Made by a program: the position numbers and the translations under genes | Source of the DNA: Hydractinia symbiolongicarpus | Taxonomy: Eukaryota > Cnidaria > Hydrozoa > Anthoathecata > Hydractiniidae | Length of the DNA: 60,000 nt | Reading direction: 5' to 3' | Assembly (NCBI RefSeq): GCF_029227915.1 | Contig: NC_079878.1 | Span: 20,115,501 to 20,175,500 of the forward strand | Shown here: positions 1-13,558 of the stretch, piece after piece | How the letters are laid out: the number at the start of each line of letters is the position of its first letter | How positions within the stretch are numbered: the stretch's first letter is position 1 | Notes under the pieces: generated by a model | Databases searched by the model: none | Seen by the model: the letters and a program-made list of their open reading frames with translations, nothing else | What the model was told of the DNA's origin: nothing

Positions 1-930
1 AAATCCTTCAGTTGCGCCTATAGTCGTCACTAAAGTTTGTTCAACGTTTTTGTTGTCTTAATTTTTGTGTTTACAAGTTTAGCTTTCCTTACAAAATAAA
101 TTCAATCAAACTTAGCACACTTATAGTAAGTCACAAAAGGAACAAAATAGCAGCAATATATTTTTGCTTGCGTCAGCACATCTGTGACGTCATCAAAAGC
201 TTAAAATTTGTCCAAAATGCCACTTTCTGCTTTAACTTCAATTACTTTAGTTCTAAAGCGAATTTTTACAATTTGTTTAGAGTTTCTGAAAGCTAAACAT
301 CAATATAGAAGGTGTTGCAGAGAGGTTGCCAAGGCAAAGGCATTAAGCACGGCAAGGAAAGAGCACGGCAAAGGCAGGCAGGAACAGGAACAGGAATCAT
401 CAAGGCAGGGGTAGGCATGACATGGGAGGCACAGGCAAGGGCATAGTAGGCAGGCACTAGAAAAGACATAGGAAGGGTAGGTAAAGGCACGGTCAGTGCT
501 GGCAAGGCAAGGGAACGACAAAGTTATTTAACACATTCTACGGTTTTTACACAGATCGCATGAAGAACTGCCAAAAATTGCCGGGAAATTCGTTTTTTCC
601 GAATTTCGGGCAAAATTCGGAAAATCGGATTAATCACTTGTCTAAACATGCAAAATGATTCTTCTTGATGAAACAAAGTTGTGTTGTAAGTTTCAAGTTC
701 TAACAATAATCTAAAGAAGAGTTTCCGAAGACCTAGCATGTTGAGTCCATCATTGCGGTGTCTAGCCACCTCTGTAAATTATTTTCTCTTATCATTATAA
801 GGGTTTCATAGAGATTTTCAGGGTAAACATATGGCATGCAGGTGTCTTATAGATAAATATGGAAATTCAGTAAGTATCATAGCCATAGGGAGATAGTAAA
901 AAAACCAGAAGAACCCCTTCCCTGACTTCT
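1..930. other. Left edge, no gene recognised
   Basis: No spliced or unspliced gene is recognised. A purine-rich GGCA-type low-complexity tract lies inside at about 310-515. Short open frames here are repeat-derived or have no recognisable motif. Confidence 0.5.
310..515. repeat. Purine-rich GGCA/AGGCA low-complexity tract
   Basis: The plus strand is almost all A, G and C, with recurring GGCA, AGGCA and GGAACA words. It is far richer in G than its surroundings. The open frames on both strands here follow from the compositional bias and are not genes. Confidence 0.7.
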
Positions 931-1129
931 AATAACTTTGACACTTGAACTTCCTCATACAAACAATTTGTTATAATTTAAATGCAAAATGACACAAACT
1001 GAGGTTGATGCCTGAGATTAGTGCCGAAAGTATATTATTTTAAACGCGAGACCTTTTACATTTCTCTCTCGTGTTATCATACGTGGGATTGAACAATAAA
1101 TTGCGTCTTACAGCATCTTCTACTTATTG

Positions 1130-2345
1130 AAAAAATCCTTTCCAAATGTCTTGTTTTTTGAGGGGCAGATAACCAAAAACATTGGGTTTTACAAAAACAT
1201 CCTTATCCTGGAGTCCAATGGCCAATACTTTTGTACAAAGTTCTAGTATCCCGTGTCACAGGGTTGATCAAAAAACATCCACATTCATTAGAAAATGACT
1301 TTCCCTCCATATTTTAACTTCAAATATTTGTCTCTATAGCTTCTGTTTCAGCAGCCACTTATTGTTAAGAGGTTTAACAGATCCATTAGTGTCTGGCGGT
1401 GCCCCCGCCTTGAACACAGGTTTTTTGAAAGTTAAGGATGCAGTTAAAATCGCCGAGGCCGAGGTTGCAGTTAAAGTTGTCATGGGCACTCCTCAATATG
1501 GCGGAGCTGGACTAGGCATCAACAAAACTTTAAATATTCCAAGTACAAAGCAGTGCTATACTTATCGCAAGTTCATTCTGAAACAGCAAAGAACATCAAT
1601 AAAGAAGTTGGAATAAGTAGAGCTATGCAGTTATAAGTGCAGGGAAAGTGGACTACATGGGAGAATTATATCATGAAAATTCATTTTAGCCATGCCTCCA
1701 AATCTGTTGTCTTTCTGTCTTGCCTCTACATACGACTTCCTTTCTTGTCCTAGTTTTTAAAGCGCTGGAAATTTTGTCAGAATCCTCTTGTTTTCTATGC
1801 AGAAGGGAAGTGTGCACAACAGTACATGCCTTAGCAGCCTGCAAGTTACCCTGTCGCAAGGCAAGTTTACTTTCAGGCATGATTCTGTCCTTTGTGAGCT
1901 TCTTTTCTATCTTAAAAAGTTCCATTCCCAAGTAGTAATACCATCCACTAAACAGCGTGTTCGCAAAGTACCCTTTGTAAAGGCAGGTATCTACACATCT
2001 GACAAGAGATCAAAACCAACAGGTCTCCTGCACCTTGCTGGCGACTGGGTCTTCCTAGCAGACTTAAGCAACGAGGTATTTTTTTCAGGCCATATAGTCA
2101 TCACCTCTTTAAGATCTGATATTGTGATATATTCTCACTGTTCTAAGCACGTCATCCTAATTGAGCTTACTTGTCCTTGTAAGGAAAGTATGGAATCTTG
2201 GCAGTCCAAAAAGCTATATAAATATTCCCTGCTAGTTAAGGTAATACCCGGTAAGGCGTGGTTGCCACATATATTTGCCAGTGAGATAGATGCTACAGGT
2301 TGGTTACTCTTCGAAGTTTGTAACTTGCTGTTTAAAATCTCTTGA
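1130..2345 (+). pseudogene. Retroelement polyprotein C-terminal tail, degraded copy 1
   Basis: Several frames joined by frameshifts resemble the C-terminal part of a non-LTR-type retroelement polyprotein common in fish and cnidarians. The order is: a post-RT segment (about 1362-1560, with TPQYGGAGLGI and NIPSTK), a CCHC zinc-binding motif (about 1785-1840, C-x2-C-x8-H-x4-C), the stretch GKFTFRHDSVL (near 1860), and a restriction-like endonuclease pattern at about 2109-2170 (RSDIVIYS followed by VILIELT, fitting a D...E-x-T core). No reverse-transcriptase core is present, so the copy is 5'-truncated. A paralogous fragment lies at 28420-29418. Family assignment rests on recalled motif patterns, not a search. 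Confidence 0.65.
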
Positions 2346-5300
2346 TTTCAGCAGCCGTGCTGCATTCTTAACTGCACGTAAACTTGGTGATATGAGAATA
2401 AAAAGATTCGTTTTGTATCTGGATTACCAAAGAGTCGACACAATGATCCCAGGAGCCTTTAGAGAATAGTTCCTCTTCACTCCAAGCACAAATAATCACT
2501 CTCCTAATGCAAATTATTCTACTTTAAAACCGCGTCAAAATGCCCAATCGCAAGCCACGCAACCTAATCAAACACCAACCAAAAAGGCAGTTTCCAACAT
2601 TCACTCTGGGTTAATAAACCAATGCAACTCTTACTATGCAAACTACATTCTTTATGCATTATCTGTCCTCCCAGGACTCTGGGCTCAGTTATCATCAGAG
2701 ACTTGTTTGTTGTCGCCACTAGAGAAATTTTTAGTCATTAATATGTCCCTTTTAAGTCACTCGCGTTTGGCAATTGACTCATCAAATTTTTTGAGGTCCT
2801 TGTAAAAAAAATTGCTCGTTTTAGGTAGGACAGAATTTTATTACAACTATTAAAATTAGTCTGACTAATTTTAAAATAAATAAAGTTCAAATGAAACGAG
2901 GCGGACACTAAGCGCATGCCCAAACTTCTATTCCATGTTCACTGTTTTCAACACAAGCTGTTGTCCTTTCTGATTTCCATAACCCTCTCAGTTTTAGTGT
3001 AATAATTCTGATAGGTTAATATTCTACGACCTTTTATCAGCTTTGGTGTTAGCTTGACGACGTTTGATATGACATCACATTTTTTTACTAATGGGGACGG
3101 ATTAAAGAAATATGTTTTGAATGATTGAAATGCATCGTACACTAAATAACAGTTTCCAATTATCAACTGTATACTACTAAGCTAGCACATTTGAGTGGAA
3201 AGTTTTGTCACCATATGATATCTCCTTTACTACTTTTATAAGGAAGCTTATGCGCGTTTCCCCAATCACATGTTTTTATAATTTTGTAATTTGGTGTTTG
3301 ACTCAAAATCACATTTGGCATCATTTGATTGGTCCGTGTATGAATTTTTACCTAATTCTGACATTTGAAAGGGATTTCAAATTCAATGATTTCAAATTAG
3401 TGTGACAAATAAGTTCAAATAGACCTCTGCTCAAAACTTTTGAGGAGAAATGTATTTAAACAAAATTAAAATGCCTGTCTTGTTTGTTTGCTGTATTAAT
3501 CTGAAGATTTCACATTTTATCAAGTTTCAGTTAAGGTTTTAAAAATAATATTCAGCAGTACATTAAAGAAAAGTGTATTGTTTTGTTTGTTTGTGTGTTT
3601 GTTTGTTGTTTGTTTGTCAAAGAATATATATACCTAAATTATCTAAATTAGCCGATGCACCCTGTTTCATGCGCTGGATATAAAACTACATGTAAAATGC
3701 GGTATACCAATTTATTATATTAGTTCTTTTTCGACAAAACAAGTTTGAACATAAATTTAATGCTTAAATTAACTTATTGTAGATATCAGCATTTATAATA
3801 TGTCGAAAATTGTTTTATTCGCAGCATAAGTTTTCCTTAAATTTCCAGTAAGTCAAGATTTTTATCGGAATAAAAACACAGTACACGAGATTTCAAAACC
3901 AATTATACATGTTTTCAAAAGAATTTTCATCGCTAACATTTTGACATTTCACGGCTTAATAAATTCTCTATTCATTAGAAAGCAAAAACGGGTAAAAGAA
4001 TACCACTTTATTATAAAAGTATTATTGTATATTGTAAAAACACAGCTTAAAAGAATTTGTGAGTTAAATCTTCGTGTCAAAGTCACTTCTTGTCCTTATG
4101 GAGGTTTAAATTTTTTAAACGTCATACACACATCAAGACCTTGATATATTACATATTTTAACAACCGTTGCAGCATGTTTCAGTAGAAAAGCTTGTAACC
4201 TACATAGGTCTGCTCTTAAGGGGTTCATAGTTCACGTATTACATACGCATACTTCTGATGAAGTTTATAAACTGTAGACATATGATAAATTATATATTCT
4301 CAATGCAATAATTTGATTTGTTAATGAATGCTATAATTAACCAATGGAATTCAACGTCATTTTCTAACGACATATAACTAAATATAGATGTTTTGGTAAT
4401 ACTGTACATATTTCTGCGGTTTGACAAAACAGTACGAAATACAAAATATTGGGATAAGACACGGAATTCATAATAAACTTCTCCATAATAAACAGAACAA
4501 ATCGCAGAAAACATTTTTTTAAGTAAACATGGAAAAAGTGATATGCGATGGACTAACCACAAACTGGACCAACATGTTGGCGCTATTTGCCGTGTTTGTC
4601 ATATTTTTATAGAACGACGTTTGTCCTAATAGACTGGAGACCATTCCGATAGGACACAATCTAATAGATAGGAATCTTTTGTTATTTTAAGCCAATCAGC
4701 TTTTATGTATATATTTTCTCGTACTTATTTCAATCTTTGGCATAATAGCAATAAGAACTTTCCCCACCTTCCTGGGGAAAATTATTGTATGAATTTAACA
4801 CCAAATTTGCATTAAAAAGTGACCCCGCCGACACATTTCAACAAGTGTAAAATGCGCACCACAACTATAATTATGTACAATGTCATTCTGGGAAAATTGT
4901 TGGTAGTTTTAATATGTTAATTAAATAATTGCTTGTGAATTTAAATGACTTAACCTATCCATGTGGTGGTTAGATATTTGATTTCCTGCCACATACACGT
5001 CATAACTCTAACATTAACTCTGTATTCAGTTCTTCCATGATGCAGTAATCAAATTTATTTATAATTTCTACCACAATTTTGCTTCCTGTTTGACATTTTA
5101 TTTCAAGACCAAGCATTAAATGCTTTTTAGGTTTCGTTTGATCTGGTGTAGCTGCAAGCACTATGTCTTCGCAGACTGCATGCGTTTTGTCTTGTTGTGC
5201 CATGCAGAATCAAGGGCCAGCCGGTAGGTACTTGAGAAAAATTGTCAAATTTATATTTCCCTTACGTTTTACTATGAACCAAAATACGAAATTTAGCATT

Positions 5301-5500
5301 TATACAAATCTTTGTGCTTTCCATTTTCTATATAATATGGAACCTCGTGTAAAAACTATGACAATCATGACGATGGTAATTTTTTAACATAAAAGTTAAC
5401 ATGAAAACAAAAGTTAAAATTAATTCAAATATAATATAATTTTACAGCTAAGAAGTCAATTAATAATGAATAATATAAAAATCCGATATAAAACATTTAA
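2346..5500. other. Intergenic; 2855-5010 duplicated at 44215-47030
   Basis: No gene is recognised. From about 2855 the sequence aligns by eye, with many substitutions and indels, to 44215-47030. Anchor words include TTCAACACAAGC-GTTGTCC (2948 and 44310) and AAAATGCGCACC (4850 and 46868). A (GTTT)n-like tract lies at about 3580-3617. The open frame at 2948-3166 minus is matched by a changed frame at 44309-44512, which reflects the shared DNA and does not by itself support a gene. Confidence 0.6.
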
Positions 5501-5509
5501 ATAATTACA

Positions 5510-5515
5510 TTTATT
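5510..5515 (-). promoter_or_regulatory. Possible poly(A) signal AATAAA for gene D
   Basis: The minus strand reads AATAAA about 120 bases past the stop of gene D. The region is A+T-rich, so chance occurrence is likely. Confidence 0.3.
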
Positions 5516-5637
5516 TACATAAAATTACAAAATGGCTTACAGTCTCAAAACAAAACCAGAAAACTTCGGTGGAGACTGTAAAGTGTATAAACTTGTTATA
5601 AGATTTTTTAAAAGTTAATTTTTACATTACATCAACA

Positions 5638-7689
5638 TTACATCAACATTAATCTTTTTTTCATTCTATCTTTTCTTTCACTTCTAAATTTCTTTTCTAA
5701 TATCTCGATAAATTCTCTTCTCGTCGATAGGATAATATTTCTTAGGTAGGCTATATTGGTCAATAAAATCACTTTCGGGGTGATAGTATCGTTAGGTACA
5801 CAGCTCCTGTCAATGCTACGCAAAATCGTCTTCGCATTTGTTGCGTTGACCTCAAATGAAACATGTGATGTCGAAGAGGTGGTAGATAGAGAGCAATTAT
5901 TCTGAAGAATCTAAAATAGAACAAAAGTTAATACATTCAAATTCCGAAAAAAAAAATCGAAAAAAAATACAGGGCGTTTATAGTTTGCGAATGTTTACTT
6001 CTATTAGTACAAGTGACACGAAAGAGAAATTGACTGCGCACCTTTTTTGCGTTTATAAGTTGTTCGTTAAACTTCAATAGCTTTCTAATATAGCCTAGCA
6101 AATTTCTTTCTTGTGCAGATTTTAGCTGTGTGTTTTTCCATCCATGATAAAGTGCTGAATAGTATTTCAGAATAATAGCTGAAAACATTTCTATACGTTC
6201 TTTGAACATGCGTTTATCCTGTAGTAGAACAAAAGTAAAGTAGAATGTTTCATAACAAATCATAATACAGAATCAAAATGTATTAAATGTAAAGCGCCAT
6301 ACTGTTAATTTCTGTAATACATTTCTCCGATATTCTCTGTAAGCAGGGGGGACAGCATTAATGCAGCTTATTTGGAAACCTTGTGTTTCTTGATGAATTT
6401 CCTTTTCCTATAAAAATAATTAAAATATAGAAAAAAGTCTTCTATAAGAAAACAATTTATGAGAGACATCTGAACAAAGATTGTGTTGCAGACACATTAA
6501 ATAGTGAATGATGTGCATAGTTACCAATAATGTAGTAGTAAGTAGACTTTTATCCATTGCGTTCATAAGGTTGTAAACTTCATTGGAGCCTACTCTATAA
6601 TCACAAAGTCTCTTAGCAAATTTCTTGGATATTTCAGTGATCAAATTCCTCATATGTTTTAAGGCTAGTAGCATCTTAAGTAATTTCAAATCTTTGCGGC
6701 CTATGCAGTTCGAATTTAAGTCCGTATCAGCAGGATATGAGATGTTTCTATGTATCATTTTTGCCATACCCTTTCCACCAACTCGATTTGACTAAAAATA
6801 AAAAACCAGTTGCTAAATTTGTATATGTGATGGTATATTTAATGAAATTGTATATCTAATTAAAAACATCTGACTGCAAGAAAATTGCACAAATAGACCA
6901 ATTACCTTTTTTGTTTTAAAAAAGAATATTATTTTCTGTGCTTGAGCCGCATTATGCATAGTTTCCTTTAATTTCTCTAATAGCGCTGCATCTGTGATGA
7001 GATGGTATTTTTGAGGAAATATTGTTCCATATAATTTGATTGTTTCCATTAGTAGCATCAATTCATCCGGCAAATGTGTGGCATCCTACAAAAGATTATT
7101 AAAAGGTGTTAATGAAAATGATAAAGCAATTTATTGCTAGTCTTGTTATAGGTATACCCTTACCTTTATTGGATCATTGTGATAACTATGATATGCGTTT
7201 AAACTGAAGTTTGATTGAAGACAGGACTTATAACTGCTTGATCCAGATTTAGACGTAATATACTGCTCCTAAAGAAAAAAATCGTTAGTAAGAATACATA
7301 TTCTTAGCATTGTGGTTTCAGGTAAAGAATATAACTAATCCCACAACTGTAATAGAAACAATCTTCTATTTACAAAAGCGATGATCAAATAAATAATTGT
7401 TTTGCTTTCAAAAAATGCATGCTTAATACATCAAGTTATAACATTAATATACCATTTTCCGTTCGGTTGACTCAATGTTAACATCTTTCAGTTTGTCTTT
7501 GACTTCACTTGCTTTTTGAAGCATTCCTTTATATAAATCAGCGCAATTTCGATTTGCCAAGATAAAAGCAATTTGTGTAAGGATTACTATAATGAAAAAG
7601 TAAATACGTTCCAATAGCGTCCAAGATTGGTTCCAGAAATAGTATTATCACATACTTTTCCTAAACTGACCTGCTATGTTCATATACAT
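5638..7689 (-). CDS. Gene D: secreted helical protein of unrecognised family, eight exons, intact
   Basis: Exons in transcript order are 7689-7671, 7586-7453, 7268-7164, 7085-6906, 6791-6525, 6407-6303, 6218-6042 and 5910-5638, all with AG/GT borders. They total 1,260 bases and encode 419 residues plus TAA, with no internal stop. The start is ATG at 7689: MYMNIA, then a codon split by intron 1, then VILTQIAFILA, giving a signal peptide. Exon 3 has ITSKSGS and KSC; exon 7 opens DKRMFKERIEMF; exon 8 has VNATN (an N-glycosylation sequon) and PKVILLTN. No second hydrophobic segment is obvious. Exon number, order and phases match genes A, B and C, although D is quite diverged from them. It points away from them, head-to-head with A. 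The function is not recognised. Intactness and shared structure argue for a real gene. Confidence 0.8.
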
Positions 7690-8998
7690 TGCTATAAAGT
7701 TCTTCTAACCAAGGAGTTAGTATTTCTATTGATCTTTCCATGACTTGGCTTTGCTTTTATTTGACTTAAGAAACCTTTTTTTCTCCTAGAAAAATCAAAA
7801 CCCACCTTTGACTTGATGTGACTTTTCGTGTGTTTTCGTGGAGGGTATTTAATATCGGAAAGCAATTCACTTCTCTGTTATTTCTATCAACCTCTTTAAC
7901 CTTTGTCTCTTTCAATGATTACGTCATAATAAAGTACGCCTGTTTGAATCAATTTAAAGGCAGGATAATTAAAAATGCCATTTTAAACATAATAACGTAA
8001 ACTATCTTTTGCGCAGTCACATCTTCATTCTAAACTTTGAAGTAGTCCAACATTATTACCCGTTCGACCATATATAACAGGAGTCTGTTTATTGGAATTT
8101 TTTAGAAATGTGACGCTTCTCCAGAGTCTATAAATTGGTCAGGATAGGTCGAGGAAATTCTTCCAAAACAAGGTACTGCACCTAAAAAAGATACCAGCTT
8201 ATTATAGGTCACTATTTTACATAGATTGTGGCATTACAGATTGATGCCGTATCGTATGCATTTAAGTTTTTTCTTAAGTTCTATAATTAATCATAAGATA
8301 TTTGATCAAGTTTTCCTGTGTTGACGGTATAGAAATTATTAATGACCTCTCTAAGCGCTATTCGCATGACGTGTACGAAAATTATAATCAGGAAGCACGC
8401 AATATGTCGCAATGATGACATGTCATAATGATAATGAGAACTCTATCTAGCAAGTTCACAAAAGTTTGCACAAAGCATTTTCAATCTTTGTCGAAAACCA
8501 CTTTGCAAGTCACATTCTTTGATTTCTTGAAACTCTAATTTTTAGTCTGTGTTTTTAAAATCAGTGGTCTACTGTAATTCATTATAGCAATTTTTAAAAT
8601 GATGTGCTTATTCGTGTTCATATTTTCGATACTACAAACAACGCCGCAAAAGTGGTAAATACTTTCCATGACATGTCTTTTTTCATGACCTTTCTTTAAA
8701 TTATCTTGTCCTTAAATGGCAAGAATTTCAATCGAACTTATTAATTATCAACTAAGGAAAATATTTATATCATTTAAGCATATTCAGCATGTTTGTAATC
8801 TTATTAGAATTTATAGTTGTTTTCGTCACTTATTAATAGCACCAAGTAAAAATCTGACCGCGAAGTTCAAATAGAGTATATTCTAATTAGACAAACCATT
8901 GAACTATTCATTTTCTAATGAATAGTCGATTTACCTAATTATAAAAACCGCCGTTATCTGATTTCCTGTCAATGCCGTTAGGTTACCTTAAAAGGAAA
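7690..8998. other. Spacer between D and A; duplicated at 32034-33340
   Basis: This non-coding spacer aligns by eye with 32034-33340. Shared words include CTATAAAGTTC, TGACTTGATGTGACTTTTCG and GACGTGTACGAAAATTATAA. It holds the divergent upstream region of gene D and no supported gene. Confidence 0.65.
7754..7761 (-). promoter_or_regulatory. TATA-like AATAAAAG upstream of gene D
   Basis: It lies 65 bases before the gene D start codon, a spacing close to that of the better TATAAAAG boxes of genes A, B and C. It is a weak match in an A+T-rich region. Confidence 0.3.
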
Positions 8999-10019
8999 TC
9001 CCTTAATTGGTTTGATCAACAGCAGCTCATTTGTCGTCATTAACCAAAGATGAATGTGTGGCTTCCTGCAGTCAACAAAGGAATGTGCCTGTATTATACA
9101 TGAAGTATTATTGATACCTATGACTCTGGAATCTAGTTTTCATAATACAAATCTGTAGTTAGTTGTTACAACACAACAATGAAAGTATAACATAAACCCA
9201 CATTAATGGTAAACTACAAAGCAACATAGAAATCAAGAAAGGCTTTTTATCAACAGGAAATTGTTACTCAGACGTTCCGAATTTTCGATTCGCATGCTGC
9301 CATGTGACAAGGTAAACAAGTGTGTAGGTGTAAATCTGCTAGAAACGAAATTATTGAGCGTTTAGATACCTCTGGATAGCAGTTTTGTCCTACACTTATC
9401 CTTAATTCAGAAGTAAAATTCTAATGTAGGATATCGCACAATCTCTAACATTTTAACAACTTTTAATTAGTATCTCTTGGCAAGGCAAAAATGCATGAAA
9501 ATGCGATGCCGTAAATATGTTCTACGGGCGATCTACCGTGTATTTTCCACTGGCTAACGAAAAGTTCCTAAATACTTATGCAAGAAATTTGCAGTTTAAG
9601 AAAAATTTAAACTCTCGTAATCGCAAAAACTCTCACAATATAACATTCTTAAAAACCAAGAAATTTATAAGATCAGAAATTTTCAAACTTGCACGACAAA
9701 TACTAAACTTGCTACAACAGATTTTTTAATTAGATCGTTTGTACCTTGAGAAGTCAAAAACTACGATTTTGAAGCAAAATTAACCCCACTAAATCAGGGA
9801 AGGCCGAGAAGGCAACTCTCTCGACCTTAGCAATTAAAGTATATTCCTCTTCGTACAAACCATGGTGCTCTTCGGATATACAGTAATTAATTTACCATGT
9901 CCTATTCAAAAACTTGCTGGTTTTTTTTTGTTATATAGGTATTCACTTCGTCTTAATATAGCCTTACTTTTTACAAAAGGGCGTTGGTAGCGATATAACG
10001 CACAAATAAAAACAAAACA

Positions 10020-10255
10020 ATTAATGATTAGCGGAGATTAGCGCATTTGGTTTGCAATAATAAGGTTTCTGGTTCGAATTCTCACTCCGGCACACTTTAA
10101 AAGTCGTGCGGCCAGCACAAAAGCAAGTCAGACCAATGCTACACGCATCACGGACGGTAATGTAGCACAGTTACAGTCGGACAGGAGGAACAGCTAGCTA
10201 TTAAGAGGGAATAACCTAAGACGGTAAAACTTTCCGTCACATAAATACTTATTTA
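10020..10255 (+). repeat. tRNA-derived SINE (copy in unit A)
   Basis: The head has a pol III A-box-like TTAGCGCATTTGG and a B-box-like GGTTCGAATTC. A body with GCTACACGCATCACGGACGG and a tail with TTTCCGTCACATAAATAC follow. Related copies are at 20669-20905, 34530-34755 and (minus strand) 49300-49545. Confidence 0.65.
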
Positions 10256-10560
10256 CTATAATAAACAAAAAGGGATTTTAGCTATTTGTAATAGCCTAAG
10301 AAAAAATAATAAACCTTTTTTATTTCGGATGTACTATCTGCCACAAATTGGCAAAAAACTAATTTTTTTATTCACAATTAAGAGTTTCTTAACATTTTCA
10401 ATCAGATGATTATGTAAATTACTGGGTCTATTACGTATAGTTGAAGTTGTTTTATTCACCTTCAATTGTTGTAGAGTGTGTGTTATATACGGTTATATGG
10501 TGTATGTAAAACATATTTGAGTGGTCTTCAGCTGAAGTTGCGTCCTTTTCAAAAGTAAAG

Positions 10561-10806
10561 CTATAATACAGTAAGATGGTGGAACATCTTATCATAACAT
10601 AAAAATTTTGATTGAGGGGATATACATTGCTTCACAGGGGGGACTATTAAGTGACAGTACAGTTTACCATTTTCTGCATCGGATTTGTAATCGGATTCTA
10701 TTTCTTTGGTACTCATTCTGCGTGAAAACATATAAACACGGAAACAATAATACCACCAAAAGAAAAAAAAATTGAGAAGCGTACACCACTTTACCACTTC
10801 AATCAT
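10561..10806 (-). other. Anonymous minus-strand open frame conserved in units A, B and C
   Basis: This 81-residue frame has one strongly hydrophobic, aromatic segment (LLNFFFFWWYYCF) followed by a basic, hydrophilic tail. The B copy (21203-21448) is nearly identical, and the C copy (35123-35410) keeps the TLLNF, YYCFRVY and KLYCHLIV blocks. It could be a terminal exon of a membrane protein, a transposon remnant, or chance survival in duplicated DNA. No splice partner was found. Confidence 0.25.
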
Positions 10807-13550
10807 AGGAACCCATAATAAATAAAAGAACTAATGCAATGAGGAATATAAAACAAGAAACTTGTGCTAGTAAAAGTTAAAGGAATCATCGAGTTAACCC
10901 TGGTAGGAATGTCAACAAGAATATACTAGACAGAACGTTTATTGCAATAATTACAGTGCCTCTTTTACACAGATTACATAATCAATTTACTGTCCATTTT
11001 ATAATATTACGCCTATCCTGGACATTCTCGTCATCTTGGCACATGAAAAAGACTTTTTGGGATCAAACCTAGATGTTGACATTGTTGAACTGATGTTCCT
11101 GTTATTTTTTACTGACCTTTTAGGTCAGATACTTTTAATATATTTCATTGACACTACAAACGTATGTTTAGTGTATTACATGCATTTCCAAGTGCGGGGA
11201 TGTGACTTTGTGGAAATAATATTTGAGGCGGGATATTCTAGTAAAACCTAGTGGTTGTTGACCACACGCTCAAAATCACCTAAAATACCTGAAAAAAATG
11301 AGACTCTCTAAATAATCTAAATTTTTGACAATCAATATTGATCACATCTCCAGCAATTGTTTATTCTGACCCAGGAGGTTCCTAATTTGCTTTTTTGTCT
11401 TAAAGTAGGTACTTTTTACTTCACATTTTTCACAAAAGAATAACCATCATTATGTACGTTTGAAAAAGTTTGATTATTTGTAACTCTTCATTTCCTCCCA
11501 AAATTGTTCCAAAACATTTTTGCTGAAATATAAAATAATTATTATATGTTTTTATATGTTATTATATGTTTTTTAGTGTGCTTTCCTAAATTTTTACCCT
11601 AAAACTTCCTTAAGATAAAAAATTTTAAATCCATACCCATCCATTCGAAAAAAGTTATTTTGTTACCTGTTTTTTCCTTTAAACACCCATGCACAACTCC
11701 TTGGAAGTGTCATCAAAATTCAGAAAACGAATTCATATTTGTAAACGGGTCAAAAACTTATTTCAATATCAGATATGTAATGCTGAATATTTTGGAAGCA
11801 TTCTAGAAGAACTACTTGTACTTTGTAAAACATTATGGATAAACATTACGGATTCGATCCTTGCTGTGATATTCCTCTTTGTCTCCAGTTTAAATGCATA
11901 TCTTTCTTTAAACGGCAAAACAACTACACATTAAGAACCATTTAAAAAAATACATTTAGGAGGAGATATGTGAGCAATCATTAAACAAATACACCTTAGA
12001 AACTAGCTACCCTTTGTTGTTATCGTAAATGTTATAATTCAAATTGCATTGCATAGACCATAATATAAATAAAGTTTATTTGATGGAATTACCACACAAA
12101 GTGCGAAGTTCTAAACTAAAATAGTCATGTTATCATTCTATCCAATAAAAAATTTAATATTCAGCAGATATTTCAATTCAAATGGCAATGTTGGCAATTA
12201 AAGCTAAAAAGAGATTTAAGAGAAAAAAACCCTGTTTTAAACGTAAAATTATGTAAGTGTCGGCATTTTAATGCCCAGTCACCACCACAACATTCAACCT
12301 CTTGCATCTAACCGTTGCTCATGAGTTGGTTTTTTTATAGGCCAGCCAATCGCACAATAAAATAAGAACCGTCTTATTAACTTTGGTAACTGATATTAAC
12401 TTGGTGAAATATACGGAAAACAATAAGAATTGCGAGACCTGCAAAATACATGCTGATATGCTACAACATCTTTAATTAGATTTTTCGACACGTATTCTTC
12501 TTTTTACACCTTCTTGTTTTCTAATTGAATGTAATAAATTTATCTTATTTCTTTCAATACGTTGGGCAATACTTGAATTTTAACTTCTTGTGTCCTAACA
12601 TAGGGAATACAGAAGTGTAGAAAAGCTCACGGTATATTCCATACCTTAGATATATATTTAAAAAAAATCCTAAAACTATATAAACCATCGCTAAACCTTT
12701 TAATAAAATATACAGTAGCAATAATGTATTTCACAATAGAAATCATATAGAGCCAACTTTTTGCCAAGTTCCTGCATATAATCCATATATATGCTTTTTT
12801 GTCTCCTCCTTAACTAAATTTTAAATAATAAGATCAAGAAGATTGGTCCCTTTAGGCGGAAATCCTACTTATTCAGGGCTGTACTTAAACGAAGTTCTTC
12901 TGGTTTACTTTATTAAAAAAAGTTTAAAAGACCAAGACATTTAGTACCACTTTCCTCCAAGGTCTCACTCACGAGTATATTGTGCTATTCCTCTTTTTTT
13001 CTACTCGATTGGCTGCAGTTAATAAATCGTATTTAAAATTTTCCTTTGAAGACGTAAACTATTAACGCTGAATAGTTGCTGTAATTGGTTTTAAATACAA
13101 GTTATGAGAATGTCGTTTTAACGTAAAGAAACAGACATTTTAACATGATTGTTTCTGAGAAACAGCTTTTTTGTCTTAGAATTTGATTTATGTATGTTAA
13201 TTCCTCCCTGAGAATTATTGAACTCTGGCAAATGATAAAATTTTCTGTTTTTCAAAGAGCAACAGATCAACTCTCTTGAGATCTATGGGTAATAAAAACT
13301 ACGGAAGCATTTCGAAACACAGGAGAGCGTCAGAAATTATAATTTGTTTTTGACAGGTGACAGCGCATCCTAACCTTGACCTCAAACGTGTTTTCAATAG
13401 GTGGAATCCTGTAAATATTATAAAACATTGAAAATTGATATCACCAAGGTTATAAAAAATAGTATCAAAGATATGATAAAACTTCTACAAAGGGTTTTGA
13501 CCCTTTTAACCCTTTTTCACTCCCGTCAAAAAGAAGGAAAGTAAGAAAGG

Positions 13551-13558
13551 TATAAAAG
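13551..13558 (+). promoter_or_regulatory. TATA box of gene copy A
   Basis: TATAAAAG lies 53 bases before the ATG of copy A. Box and spacing are shared with B (24134, 53 bases) and C (37326, 57 bases). Confidence 0.55.

Noticed and set aside
293-521. Cys/Pro-rich minus-strand frames that look like secreted small proteins
   Set aside because: They are the complement of the GGCA purine tract; the composition alone creates the pattern.
524-769. 81-codon minus-strand frame ending near a possible conserved domain
   Set aside because: No motif recognised, no splice partner, and it borders low-complexity sequence.
10020-10100. Functional tRNA gene
   Set aside because: A and B boxes are present but the cloverleaf does not close and a SINE body follows.
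11036-11251. 71-codon plus frame conserved in unit B (21678-21893)
   Set aside because: Conservation between A and B is expected for the whole recent duplication; no matching frame was recognised in the C block.
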